Made by a program: the position numbers and the translations under genes. Below are positions 26,002-35,172 of a DNA stretch of 64,000 bases, piece by piece. Each line of letters starts with the position of its first letter. Position 1 is the first letter of the stretch. The notes under the pieces were generated by a model. It made no database searches. It saw nothing but the letters and a program-made list of their open reading frames with translations, and was not told where the DNA came from. Source of the DNA: Stieleria marina (GTDB lineage Bacteria > Planctomycetota > Planctomycetia > Pirellulales > Pirellulaceae); contig CP036526.1 in assembly GCA_007741555.1 (NCBI GenBank), positions 5,952,001 to 6,016,000 of the forward strand, in the 5' to 3' direction.

Positions 26002-27231
26002 ATGACAGCTTCCCCACGCGCCCGTCGCGCCTTCACACTTGTTGAACTCTTGGTCGTCATCGCGATCATCGGCATCCTGGTTGGGCTTCTGCTACCCGCC
26101 GTTCAAGCTGCACGCGAAGCAGCGAGGCGAATGAGTTGCAGCAACAATTTCAAGCAGATCGGATTGGCAGTTCACAATTACCATTCAACCTACAAACGTC
26201 TGCCCAAGCACAAGACAGGAACGGGCCTAGATCCTGGTACTGCGAACTGGTGGATCTGGTCGCCCAACACCAACCAAAGCCAACTCAGTGCTTGGGTCGG
26301 CATCACTCCGTTCATCGAACAGCAAGGTTTGTGGAACGAACTGAGTCGCCCGCTCGGAGCCGAACTGGGCGACGATGGACAGCGAATTACCAAATCTCCC
26401 TCCTGGAGTGCGTTTGGCCCCAAGCCTAGTTTCTGGGCCAGTTTCAAGTACCCGCCGGCGATGACCGAGATTCCAACTTATCGATGCCCATCGGATCCCG
26501 GCTACGGTGTCCCCGCACAAGGCCGCAGCAACTACGCCGTGTGCTTAGGCGATTCGTTTTGCAAAGCCGAAACGGGACCGATGAATCACGCGTTGGTACA
26601 AACGTCGGCCGACGCACAGCTTTCGCGTGCTGGCCAGCGTGGTGCCTTTGTCGCTCACCGTGCGATGCGGTTTCGCGACATTCTGGATGGACTATCCAAC
26701 ACGATCATTGCTGGCGAAATTGCCACCGACTTGGGTGATCGCGATGTCCGTACCCAAGCCGCTCGCAGCCAAACCGGTGTAAAAGCCAACCCTCGTATTT
26801 GCGAACAAAACGGCGCGATCGATCCGTCTCGGCCGCGTTTCTGGGCCACTTCGACGCTCTTGTTCAGCGATTGGGATGGAGGTTCGATCTACGGCCGTGG
26901 ATTCCAATGGATGAACGGCGAAACGTTTCACACCGGCTGCTTTACGATCACACCACCCAACACAGCAGCCTGCTGGCAAAACGATTGGCCTGGCCAACAA
27001 GGGATCGCGCCGCCAAGTAGCCGCCATCAAGGCGGGTGCCACGTGATGATGGGCGACGGTGCCGTTGTCTTTGTGACGGACTCCATCGAAGCGGGCGACC
27101 AAAACGCGCACATGGTCGAAGCCGGTCAACAAGGCAAATCGGCCCCCGGTCAAAAAAGCCCCTACGGATTGTGGGGAGCACTTGGCACTCGGGCGGCATC
27201 CGAAATCATCCAAGAACAATTGAACCAATAA
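26002..27231 (+). CDS. DUF1559 protein with prepilin-like N-terminus
   Basis: 409 residues. The N-terminus 'RRAFTLVELLVVIAIIGILV' is a type IV prepilin methylation/cleavage signal with the hydrophobic helix; 'LLPAVQAAREAARRMSCSNN' follows, the signature of planctomycete DUF1559 proteins. The C-terminus has the H-X9-DG motif ('HVMMGDGAVVFV' after 'SSRHQGG'). These proteins form a very large paralogue family in planctomycetes, thought to be pseudopilin-like and exported. The next gene is a tiny lipoprotein, a common companion. Upstream lies a structured leader with no clear ribosome binding site. Confidence 0.95.
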   Translation: MTASPRARRAFTLVELLVVIAIIGILVGLLLPAVQAAREAARRMSCSNNFKQIGLAVHNYHSTYKRLPKHKTGTGLDPGTANWWIWSPNTNQSQLSAWVGITPFIEQQGLWNELSRPLGAELGDDGQRITKSPSWSAFGPKPSFWASFKYPPAMTEIPTYRCPSDPGYGVPAQGRSNYAVCLGDSFCKAETGPMNHALVQTSADAQLSRAGQRGAFVAHRAMRFRDILDGLSNTIIAGEIATDLGDRDVRTQAARSQTGVKANPRICEQNGAIDPSRPRFWATSTLLFSDWDGGSIYGRGFQWMNGETFHTGCFTITPPNTAACWQNDWPGQQGIAPPSSRHQGGCHVMMGDGAVVFVTDSIEAGDQNAHMVEAGQQGKSAPGQKSPYGLWGALGTRAASEIIQEQLNQ

Positions 27232-27284
27232 CCAGGCGAAAAGCTCTCGCCAAATTACAATTTCAAACGCCAAGGATTCCAACC

Positions 27285-27461
27285 ATGCAAAACAAAATCA
27301 TCGTCGCCGTTTTTCTCTGCTCGCTGCCTTGGATCATCGGCTGCGGTCGCAGCAACGAAACTCAAGTGATTGGCTCCCTCAGCGAAGACTTCTTAGCCGA
27401 ACTACAGGCCGGCCAAGAAGAATACGTCAAGCAAATGCCGCAGGTAAGCACGAAGCGTTAA
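27285..27461 (+). CDS. Small lipoprotein downstream of DUF1559
   Basis: 58 residues from ATG 27285. Signal peptide with lipobox 'LPWIIGCG' (Cys about residue 20), then a short charged mature part of about 38 residues. 53 bp after the DUF1559 stop and probably in the same operon. Small lipoproteins often accompany DUF1559 genes in planctomycetes; role unknown. Confidence 0.75.
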   Translation: MQNKIIVAVFLCSLPWIIGCGRSNETQVIGSLSEDFLAELQAGQEEYVKQMPQVSTKR

Positions 27462-27516
27462 CCGTGACAACAGGCATCATCACCTAAAATCACATCTGTC
27501 CGCTCAAGCTGCTTGG

Positions 27517-29097
27517 CTAGCTCCCAACATTCCATCGTTGCAGCAATCCAAGCAGCTTTTCGTTTCGCGGTGTCAGCTTGGTTCGATTGTATTGGTCGCC
27601 AAGTTTGCGAATCGCATCAGCCACGGTCGGATACGGATGGATCGTGCTGCCGATCTTGGACAGCCCCAGCCCATGCGTCATTGCCAAAGTGATTTCTGAA
27701 ATCAAGTCACCCGCATTTTCAGCAACGATCGTCGCGCCCAAAATCTGGTCCGTCCCCTTGCGCGTCAATACTTTGACAAATCCCTCTGGGTTTCCTTCCA
27801 AAATCGCGCGATCGACGTCGGCAAAGTGCTGGACGTAGGTATCGATTTCGATGCTTTGCTTTGCGGCGTCTTTTTCGTAAAGCCCGACATGGGCCACTTC
27901 GGGCGATGTGTACGTTGCCCACGGAATGATCAGATCACTGGACTTCTTTTTGCCGAACGGCCCCGTCGCAAACAAGGCATTTTGGATCACGATGCGAGCT
28001 TGAAAATCCGCCGCATGCGTGAACTTGTATTGCGAACAAATGTCTCCCGCAGCGTAAATTTTCGGATTCGTCGTCTGCAGGTGGTCGTTGACACTGACGC
28101 CCGTTTTGCCAAATTCCACGTTGACGGCAGCCAAGTTCAGACCATCGGTATTGGGGGCACGGCCCACGGCGACCAACAGTTTGTCGACCGTAATGTCGTA
28201 CGGATCACCGTCACGTTTAACGGCGACTCGAATCCGATCATCTTCGCAACGAGAGACTTTCATGTCTTTGCTATTGAGCATCAAATTGATGCCGTCCCGC
28301 TCGAATTCTTTTTGAACGATGGCGGCCGCCTCAGGATCCTCGCGGCCCAGAATGTTTGGGCCGCGTTCGAAGAGCACCACTTCGCTGCCTAATCGAGCAA
28401 AGACTTGAGCCATCTCCGCTCCGATTGGGCCGCTACCGATCACGCCAAACCAAGGCGGCAACTCGGTCAGTGAAAACAAGTTTTCGTTGGTCAGGTATTC
28501 GACGGTCTCCAGTCCATCAATGGGTGGCGCGGCCGCTCGTGCGCCGGTTGCCACAACGGCTTTTCGGAACTGCAGTTCACTGGTGCTACCATCATTTCGA
28601 GTCACGGTTACTCGATCATCGCCCGCAAAACTGCCTTGCCCCAAATAAACATCCACTCCCAAATCGCTGAAGCGCTGTGCTGAATCGGCGGGGCTGATTT
28701 CGGCGCGAAGTCTTCGCATTCGTTGCATGACAGCAGCAAAGTCGACGACGGGATTTTCTGGAACTTCAATTCCGAACGAAGCCGCTTCCTTCATCGTCGC
28801 CACGATGCGTGCGGCGCTGATCATACCTTTGGACGGAACGCAGCCGACATTCAGACAATCGCCCCCCATCAATTCGCGTTCGACCAACGCGACTCGGGCA
28901 CCAAGGCCAGCTGCACCAGCAGCCGTCACCAAACCAGCAGTTCCGGCACCGATCACCACCAGATGATAAGGTTGACTGGGAGTCGGGTTTGTCCACGTTG
29001 GCGGATGCACGTTCGATTCCAATTGCCGATTGAATTCGTCGTGAGGCTGCAATTGAACCAAGGGACTTGTCGAATTTTCGCTGGAAGTAGTATTCAC
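27517..29097 (-). CDS. Mercuric-reductase-like FAD pyridine nucleotide-disulfide oxidoreductase
   Basis: 526 residues. FAD motif 'LVVIGAGTAGLVTAAGA' (about 46-62), redox disulfide 'GDCLNVGCVPSK' (CxxxxC), NAD(P) motif 'GVIGSGPIGAEMAQVF', and the C-terminal 'IHPYPTVADAIRK' with the catalytic His. The ~40-residue N-terminal extension has no MerA HMA metal-binding domain, and the C-terminus lacks the vicinal Cys-Cys of mercuric reductase, so mercury reduction is unlikely. Dihydrolipoamide-dehydrogenase-like family of uncertain substrate. Cytoplasmic. Divergent from the ABC exporter. Confidence 0.88.
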   Translation of the reverse strand: MNTTSSENSTSPLVQLQPHDEFNRQLESNVHPPTWTNPTPSQPYHLVVIGAGTAGLVTAAGAAGLGARVALVERELMGGDCLNVGCVPSKGMISAARIVATMKEAASFGIEVPENPVVDFAAVMQRMRRLRAEISPADSAQRFSDLGVDVYLGQGSFAGDDRVTVTRNDGSTSELQFRKAVVATGARAAAPPIDGLETVEYLTNENLFSLTELPPWFGVIGSGPIGAEMAQVFARLGSEVVLFERGPNILGREDPEAAAIVQKEFERDGINLMLNSKDMKVSRCEDDRIRVAVKRDGDPYDITVDKLLVAVGRAPNTDGLNLAAVNVEFGKTGVSVNDHLQTTNPKIYAAGDICSQYKFTHAADFQARIVIQNALFATGPFGKKKSSDLIIPWATYTSPEVAHVGLYEKDAAKQSIEIDTYVQHFADVDRAILEGNPEGFVKVLTRKGTDQILGATIVAENAGDLISEITLAMTHGLGLSKIGSTIHPYPTVADAIRKLGDQYNRTKLTPRNEKLLGLLQRWNVGS

Positions 29098-29721
29098 GTT
29101 GGTTCTATCGAGATGTACGGAGGTCGTTTTCAGTGTTCTTAAAGATTGCCTATCGCAAAGATGGTGATTTCAGTGCTCTGCCCGCCATCACTGCAATTCT
29201 GTTGACCAAGACCGAAACCATCGTAGTGCGGCGGACAAGGGATTTGTGAGATCTTGCGGAAACTGCGATGCAGCCTTTGATGACAATCGTTTCGCACGCG
29301 CGACCGGCCAGTCGCGAAGAAGGATGCCGATGCTGTGCGACCGCATTTGTATCGCCACCGATACGTCACTGACACCTCCGCAGCCGGACCATAATCAGCA
29401 GAAAGCGTCGCAAAATCAAATGGCCCAAATACTCAGCTGCCATCGACGTGCCAGCTTGAAATGCGATCGACACGTAGGCGAGACCGGCGGCAAGACAGCT
29501 TTTTACGGCGTCCTAGCCAAACGTTGTGAAACTGAACCGTGAAACCCAGCTCAAAATCATCGATTCCGCGTCAAGGAAGCGTCAGTCATCGGTTGGATTT
29601 GCATCTAAATTCGGCTGGTTCACCCCGGGGCAGTTCGTTACAAGTCAGTTTGACGGAACACTCCATCGATGCGTGCGGGATGCGCGCATGATTTTGCCCG
29701 GCATGGACGACGATTTTTTCA
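29098..29721. other. Long divergent intergenic region
   Basis: About 620 bp between the oxidoreductase (minus) and the ABC exporter (plus). Reading frames of 60-100 codons here have unlikely compositions (Cys- and Arg-rich) and no ribosome binding site. No strong inverted repeat or RNA gene is seen. It may be decayed sequence or carry both promoters. Confidence 0.4.
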
Positions 29722-31731
29722 ATGAACAACTTTGGTCGCGTACTGCGAATTTCGTTACGCCATAAATGGTCGCTAGCTGGCATTCTGGCTACATCTGCGT
29801 TGATCGCGGTTTTGTGGGGCGCCAACATTGGCACGCTACTGCCGCTGATTCGCGTCGTCTTCAGTGACGACCCCGCTTGCGACAGCATGCCTGAGTACGC
29901 CGCAAAAGAAATCGCGCTCGCCAACGAGATGATTGCAGGCTTTGATGCGGAAATCGCATCTCTGAACCAAAAACTAGCGACCGCCGATCCCGCGGTCCGT
30001 CCTACGATCGAGAAACTGATTGGCAAGGAAGTCCAGAAGAAAAAGGACAAAAGCGGCAGCGTCTACTACATGCAGCTCGTCCAGCCCTATCTGGACAAAT
30101 ACGCGCCGACGACACCGTTCAGCACGCTGCGCATCATCGTGTTTTTGCTGGTCGTCAGCACGGTCATCAAACTGATTGCACTGATGGGCAACATGCTGAT
30201 GGTACAGTACGTGTCACAACGAACGGCCGTCGATTTGCGTGCGATTTTCTATCGCAAGGCACTTCACCTAGACTTGGATTCGTTTGGCGAAAACGGCTCC
30301 GCTGACTTGACCGCTCGACTGACCAACGACATCGCCTTGGTCAGCGCTGGAGTCACGGTGTTGCTTGGCAAAATGGTCCGCGAACCACTAAAGCTGGTGG
30401 TGTGCATCGGCAGCGCCGCCTATCTGTGCCCACGACTGTTGCTTTTCGTGATGGTGCTAACGCCTATTCTGGCGCTTGTGATGCAGCACCTTAGCCGCGC
30501 TATCCGTCGCGCCAGTCGACGAGCGATGGAAGAAATGAGTCAGCTGTATGGAATGCTGAATGATTCCTTTGCCGGCATTCGCGTCATCAAGGCCTTCAAT
30601 ACACAAGCATTTGAACGAGCCCGTTTCAGCCAAGGTATCAACGCTTACTTTCGCAAATCAATGAAGATGGCGTTCTACAACACGTTGGCTCGTAGCAGCA
30701 GCGAGTTGATGGGAATGATCACCGTCGGCTTGGCAATTCTGGCGGGCGGCTACTTGGTATTGAATCAAAAGACACACCTGTTGGGTTTGCGAATCACCTA
30801 CGAACCACTCGACCCAGGTCAAATCTGCCTGTTCTTTGCGTTCCTGATTGGTGCATCCGATCCGGCAAGAAAGTTGACGGATGTCTGGAGTCGGCTTCAA
30901 GGCGGAATCGCGGCGACGACCCGAATTTACGAAATCATCGATGCTCCTGTTCGCGTCCACGAACCCTCGTCTCCGCAAGCAGTCAATCGACCTCATCATC
31001 GCATTGAATTCAGTGATGTTTCTTACCAGTACCCGGCCGGACCAACCGTCCTTCGCGGAGTCGACCTAACCATTCGCCACGGTGAAACGATCGCCGTGGT
31101 GGGCCCCAACGGAAGCGGCAAGAGCACGCTGGTTAGCTTGTTGTGTCGGTTCGATGATCCCCAAGGCGGAACGGTATCTCTGGACGGCGTGCCGCTCAGC
31201 GACATGCGAACGCGGGACCTGCGAAAACGACTCGCCCTGGTAACGCAGCGCACGATCTTGTTCGACGACACAATCGAAAACAACATTCGCTACGGGACAC
31301 CGGGTGCCGATAGTCACGCCGTGGTTCGCGCCGCAAAGATGGCGTTTGCCGACGATTTCATTCACCGCAAAACTCCCAATGGTTACCAAACCGTCTTGGG
31401 TGCCAGCGGAATGCGACTCTCCGGCGGGCAGATGCAACGAATCGCCCTGGCCCGCGCCTTTCTGCGAAACCCAGACATCTTGATCCTGGATGAAGCGACC
31501 AGCCAAATTGATTTGGAAAGTGAACAGCTCATCCACGAAGCGTTGGCGAAATTTTTAGTCGACCGCACCGGCGTGATGATTACCCACCGACCGACCAGTT
31601 TGGCGATGGCCGATCGCATCGTTGTGATCGAAAGCGGCAAAGTAGCCGACAGCGGATTGCACGAAGACCTGTTTGCTCGCAATCGCTTTTACCAAAGCCT
31701 GTGCGGCGTCGAGCAACGCAAGAGTGCCTAA
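29722..31731 (+). CDS. ABC exporter, fused membrane and ATPase half-transporter
   Basis: 669 residues. The N-terminal type I ABC membrane domain has about six helices, with an unusual extracytoplasmic insert between the first two (about residues 48-135) that includes a coiled coil and ends before 'LRIIVFLLVVSTVIKL'. The ATPase is complete: Walker A 'GPNGSGKST', signature 'LSGGQMQR', Walker B 'DILILDEATSQ' and H-loop 'MITHRP'. Half-transporters of this MsbA/BmrA class act as homodimers. Substrate unknown (lipid, peptide or drug). No adaptor gene is adjacent. Confidence 0.9.
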   Translation: MNNFGRVLRISLRHKWSLAGILATSALIAVLWGANIGTLLPLIRVVFSDDPACDSMPEYAAKEIALANEMIAGFDAEIASLNQKLATADPAVRPTIEKLIGKEVQKKKDKSGSVYYMQLVQPYLDKYAPTTPFSTLRIIVFLLVVSTVIKLIALMGNMLMVQYVSQRTAVDLRAIFYRKALHLDLDSFGENGSADLTARLTNDIALVSAGVTVLLGKMVREPLKLVVCIGSAAYLCPRLLLFVMVLTPILALVMQHLSRAIRRASRRAMEEMSQLYGMLNDSFAGIRVIKAFNTQAFERARFSQGINAYFRKSMKMAFYNTLARSSSELMGMITVGLAILAGGYLVLNQKTHLLGLRITYEPLDPGQICLFFAFLIGASDPARKLTDVWSRLQGGIAATTRIYEIIDAPVRVHEPSSPQAVNRPHHRIEFSDVSYQYPAGPTVLRGVDLTIRHGETIAVVGPNGSGKSTLVSLLCRFDDPQGGTVSLDGVPLSDMRTRDLRKRLALVTQRTILFDDTIENNIRYGTPGADSHAVVRAAKMAFADDFIHRKTPNGYQTVLGASGMRLSGGQMQRIALARAFLRNPDILILDEATSQIDLESEQLIHEALAKFLVDRTGVMITHRPTSLAMADRIVVIESGKVADSGLHEDLFARNRFYQSLCGVEQRKSA

Positions 31732-31842
31732 GCAAATGCACGTGCTGCGGCCACGACTTCAGAAGTCATCGACGCTGCACGGCATCTCTGCAAGGAAACC
31801 ATCCGACCGTTCGTGATCGACAGTCGCAAACGGCTGATCGCC

Positions 31843-33237
31843 TCAATACAGCGTTGGGACATCATGGTCCGCGGACGGCGCCGAGACATTGGCCGCGTCG
31901 ACCTTTGGCAAGCGAACCGTAAAGGTTGTGCCATCTTTGTCGGTCGCGAAATCGATGCTGCCGTCGTGTTGGCGAATGATCTTGTCGCACAATGCCAAGC
32001 CCATGCCGGTACCTTCGCTGCGCGTCGTAAAGTAAGGATCAAAGATCTTGCCTTGAATGTCATCGGGAATTCCGCCGCCCGTGTCGCTCACTTCGATGCA
32101 AATATCGTCGTCTTGTCCGGAAAGCTTAAAAACCAGCACGCCGCCACTTGGCATCGCGGCGATCCCATTGATGGCGAGGTTCAAAATCACCTGTTGCAGT
32201 CGCACCTCATCGGCTTGAATCAGACCGACCATTTCCGTTGGCAAGTCGACTTTGATTTTGACGCCCTTTGCTTCTGCATCCAGGCGGATGAGACGAACCA
32301 GTTTTTCGATCAACAACGCTACATCGACTGGCGATCGACCGATGTCGTGAATTGACGCGTAGTTACGAAAACTATCCAGCACGCCTCCGATGCGTTTGAC
32401 CTCGGTGTTCAAGATATCAAGCGACTCGGCTGTTTCCGCGTCGCCCGTCTCCTTTCCCAGACGTTCGCAAAGCAGCTGAATATGGAGCGACAATGCACTC
32501 AGCGGATTCTTGATCTCGTGCTGCAGCCCTGCCGCCAGCGACCCTAGGCTCATGTAACGTTCCATCCGCCGCAGGCGTTCTTCCATCAGCCTTCGTTCAC
32601 TTACGTCGCGAACGTGAATGACCAAACCAACATTCTCGCCATCACGTGATCGCAGCACGGTGCATCCGGCGCGCAGTGTTCGCGTGTGTCCATCATTTGT
32701 TACGTGATAGTCACGGTCGCGAATCGGTTGCCCGTATTTCTGAACCGCCTCGGTGATCTCGCAAAGCAAGCTGTGCTGCGAGTGGACATCAGAAATCGAA
32801 ATTTGGGGAGCTCGCGACTCCAGACCGACCAGCTGTTCGCCGCGCGGATTGACACTGATGATCGTGCCTTCTTGATCAGTCGTGATTACCCCGGAATCCA
32901 TGCTGGCCAAGATGTCCGCCGACAGTTCCTTTGCATCTCGCAGCGATCGCTGACTGCTGAAATAGCCGCGCACCACGAACGACAAGACAACAGCGGTCGC
33001 GATCGCATTTAAAACCAACAGCAGCGACAATTCGCTCTGCACGCTCAGTTCGCTCTGCAATTCTTCAGCAACTTCAAAATCATTGCCACGCAGATGACCG
33101 ATCAGCTGACCGACGATTTGCTGCTCGTGCCGAACATTGATCCAAATCCAGGCGGTAACGCTCAGTGTAAGCAGGCTGAGAATCGCCAAACCAATGGCAA
33201 AGCGTCGAACGCTACGGCTATCGTCAGCACTAAACAT
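31843..33237 (-). CDS. Membrane PAS sensor histidine kinase (NtrB-type)
   Basis: 464 residues from ATG 33237, 2 bp after the response-regulator stop; the longer frame overlaps that gene and is rejected. TM helices at about 11-34 and 70-91 bound a short periplasmic segment (~35 residues). PAS domain about 105-215, then HisKA with His240 in 'LQHEIKNPLSAL', and an HATPase domain with 'DTGGGIPDD' and 'GTGMGLALC'. The HExxN motif and pairing with a sigma-54 regulator make it NtrB/AtoS-like. Likely the cognate kinase of the upstream NtrC-type regulator. Signal unknown. Confidence 0.9.
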   Translation of the reverse strand: MFSADDSRSVRRFAIGLAILSLLTLSVTAWIWINVRHEQQIVGQLIGHLRGNDFEVAEELQSELSVQSELSLLLVLNAIATAVVLSFVVRGYFSSQRSLRDAKELSADILASMDSGVITTDQEGTIISVNPRGEQLVGLESRAPQISISDVHSQHSLLCEITEAVQKYGQPIRDRDYHVTNDGHTRTLRAGCTVLRSRDGENVGLVIHVRDVSERRLMEERLRRMERYMSLGSLAAGLQHEIKNPLSALSLHIQLLCERLGKETGDAETAESLDILNTEVKRIGGVLDSFRNYASIHDIGRSPVDVALLIEKLVRLIRLDAEAKGVKIKVDLPTEMVGLIQADEVRLQQVILNLAINGIAAMPSGGVLVFKLSGQDDDICIEVSDTGGGIPDDIQGKIFDPYFTTRSEGTGMGLALCDKIIRQHDGSIDFATDKDGTTFTVRLPKVDAANVSAPSADHDVPTLY

Positions 33238-33239
33238 GT

Positions 33240-34634
33240 TTACCGCAGTCCGTATCGGCCCATTTTGTAATGCAGCGTTCGCACGCTGACGCCCAACGCC
33301 TTGGCCGTTCGTTCGCGGTGCAGATCGCAAACCGCCAACGCGGCTTCGATTGTTGATTTTTCGCACGCTTCGACCGCTTCGGCAAGCGACGGCGGCAACG
33401 CGGAGTCGACTGCTTTCACGCGTGTCAGTTCAGCAGGCAGTTCGCCTTCGTGAATCGTGTCTCCCGGTGTCGTGATGACCATTCGCTCAATCACGTTTCG
33501 CAGTTGCCGAACATTGCCCGGCCAAGATGCATCAGTCAGCCGCTGCATCGCTGCGGGCGAAACTTGCTTGGGCTCTCGAGAGTGGCGAGCGCAGAAATGT
33601 TCCAAAAAGTGCTCGACCAACAATGGAATGTTGTCACGACGATTCCGAAGCGGTGGCACGACAACCGGAATCACGTTTAACCGATAGTAGAGATCTTCCC
33701 GAAAATCGTTTTCCTCGACCAAGTTTTCGACGCTGCGATTGGTCGCCGAAATGACACGAGCATCCGAGTGCAAGAGTTCTTCGCCACCGACTCGATTGAA
33801 CTGTCCGGTCTCCAACACACGCAGCAGGTCGACTTGGCTCTTTGCCGACATCTCAGTGACTTCATCCAAAAACAACGTACCGCCGACCGCGCGTTCAAAA
33901 CAGCCAGGCTTTTGCCGCGTCGCTCCGCTAAAAGATCCTTTCTCGTGCCCGAACAATTCGCTTTCGAGCAGCGTTTCGGGAAGTGCTCCGAGATTGACGG
34001 GCACAAATGCGTTAGCCGATTGCTCGCTCAAATCATGCAATGCTCGAGCAACCAGTTCTTTTCCTGTGCCACTTTCACCGTGGATCATGACGGTCGCCTG
34101 CGTTCCGGCGACTTGACGAATCTGCCGAAACACATCCTCCATCGCGGCGCCACTAGCGACAATATTGGACAGCTCGCCTGATTCGGCAAGCTGGTTGCGA
34201 AGCTGTTGATTTTCCAACCACAACTCGTAGTGATCCTGAGCTCGCCGAACTTGTTGCCGAACCAAATTCAGATCAACTGGTTTCAGAACAAAGTCGAATG
34301 CCCCAGCCCGCATCGCTTCCACTGCCGTTTCAACCGTGCCATGCGCGGTGATCACGATCACACAAGTCCCCGGCCGGTCATGGACCATCTGCGTCAGCAA
34401 TTCGATGCCAGTGACGCCACAGTTCAATCGGACGTCGACGATTACCAACGGGTGGGCATTCTTCGCGAACTTGGCCAAGGCTTCATCCGCATCTCCCGCC
34501 GTATCGATGACCCTGCCATCGTCCGCCAAGCCTTTTGCCAGACCGGATCGAATGTTGGGCTCGTCATCGACGATCAAGATACCGAAGGGCAGGCTGCCGA
34601 CGGACGAACTACCGACGGATGGGGCGTTGGTCAT
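33240..34634 (-). CDS. Sigma-54-dependent NtrC-type response regulator
   Basis: 464 residues. The receiver domain has acidic residues Asp23/Asp24, phospho-acceptor Asp67 ('HPLVIVDVRL') and Lys in 'FDFVLKPVD'. The AAA+ domain has Walker A 'GESGTGKE' and Walker B 'GTLFLDEVTE'. The sigma-54 contact loop reads GSFSGA where GAFTGA is usual. The C-terminal Fis-type helix-turn-helix is 'TAKALGVSVRTLHYKMGRYG'. First gene of the pair; the kinase follows 2 bp later. Targets unknown; no -24/-12 promoter was found nearby by eye. Confidence 0.93.
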   Translation of the reverse strand: MTNAPSVGSSSVGSLPFGILIVDDEPNIRSGLAKGLADDGRVIDTAGDADEALAKFAKNAHPLVIVDVRLNCGVTGIELLTQMVHDRPGTCVIVITAHGTVETAVEAMRAGAFDFVLKPVDLNLVRQQVRRAQDHYELWLENQQLRNQLAESGELSNIVASGAAMEDVFRQIRQVAGTQATVMIHGESGTGKELVARALHDLSEQSANAFVPVNLGALPETLLESELFGHEKGSFSGATRQKPGCFERAVGGTLFLDEVTEMSAKSQVDLLRVLETGQFNRVGGEELLHSDARVISATNRSVENLVEENDFREDLYYRLNVIPVVVPPLRNRRDNIPLLVEHFLEHFCARHSREPKQVSPAAMQRLTDASWPGNVRQLRNVIERMVITTPGDTIHEGELPAELTRVKAVDSALPPSLAEAVEACEKSTIEAALAVCDLHRERTAKALGVSVRTLHYKMGRYGLR

Positions 34635-34872
34635 AAGGGCGTGGTTCCTCGGTTGAATCCTTCATGATCGCGATTCCGGTTGATGCCTCACCGCGGTGAA
34701 CGACGCGTCAACGACAACTCAGCGACAACTCAGCGAAGCGTCTCAAACGATCTGAAAGTTATCGACAACGGCAGCCATGGATGACCAAGATTAAACGCAT
34801 GGAGTGAGTCGAATGTTTGCGATTCGCAATGGGAGCTGTCTACCAATTCTCCATTCTATCAAAACATAGTGC
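34635..34872. other. Intergenic region upstream of the two-component genes
   Basis: Contains a 12-bp perfect palindrome TCACCGCGGTGA (34688-34699) about 54 bp before the regulator start, and an adjacent 11-bp direct repeat CGACAACTCAG (34712-34722 and 34723-34733). Either could be a regulator site. Nothing else supported. Confidence 0.4.
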
Positions 34873-34966
34873 GACCGCGATCGGTCTCGTAGCGTCGACA
34901 CAAACTTGCGGGCTCAAGTGCAGTTGAGACCTAGAGCAGCGAATCGCAGTGCTGCAAAAGTTTGCA
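34873..34966 (+). promoter_or_regulatory. Three spaced inverted repeats upstream of dabA
   Basis: GACCG-N4-CGGTC (34873-34886), CTCAA-N6-TTGAG (34913-34928) and TGCAAA-N2-TTTGCA (34953-34966). Their centres are about 41 and 39 bp apart, near four helical turns, so a dimeric regulator could bind them on one face of the DNA. A LysR-type protein is one candidate class; no regulator gene lies next to dabA. Confidence 0.4.
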
Positions 34967-35172
34967 CACCACTGCAAATGCCTGCACGAATCCCTGGTCG
35001 GTTGCTTCGCGGCTACCGTGCGGAGGAGCCGTACCAAACTTTTTCTAACACGGCAAAACGCTGTCTTTGCGAACAATCTGGAAACTCGAACGATCGCTTC
35101 GGCACAGCCCGTGCATAAGGGTGTGCCAACCACGACCTTCCATCTCGTTTGCTCACCGCCGTTTCTTCGCCC

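Noticed and set aside
27517-29097. True mercuric reductase (MerA)
   Set aside because: It lacks the N-terminal HMA domain, the C-terminal Cys-Cys and any mer gene nearby.
29139-29542. Reading frames of 78-98 codons on both strands between the flavoprotein and the ABC exporter
   Set aside because: Cys- and Arg-rich composition, no ribosome binding site and no hydrophobic or family pattern; they look like chance frames in a long intergenic region.
33238-33366. Extended start of the histidine kinase inside the regulator gene
   Set aside because: The extension overlaps the response-regulator coding sequence; ATG 33237 gives the proper TM-first N-terminus.
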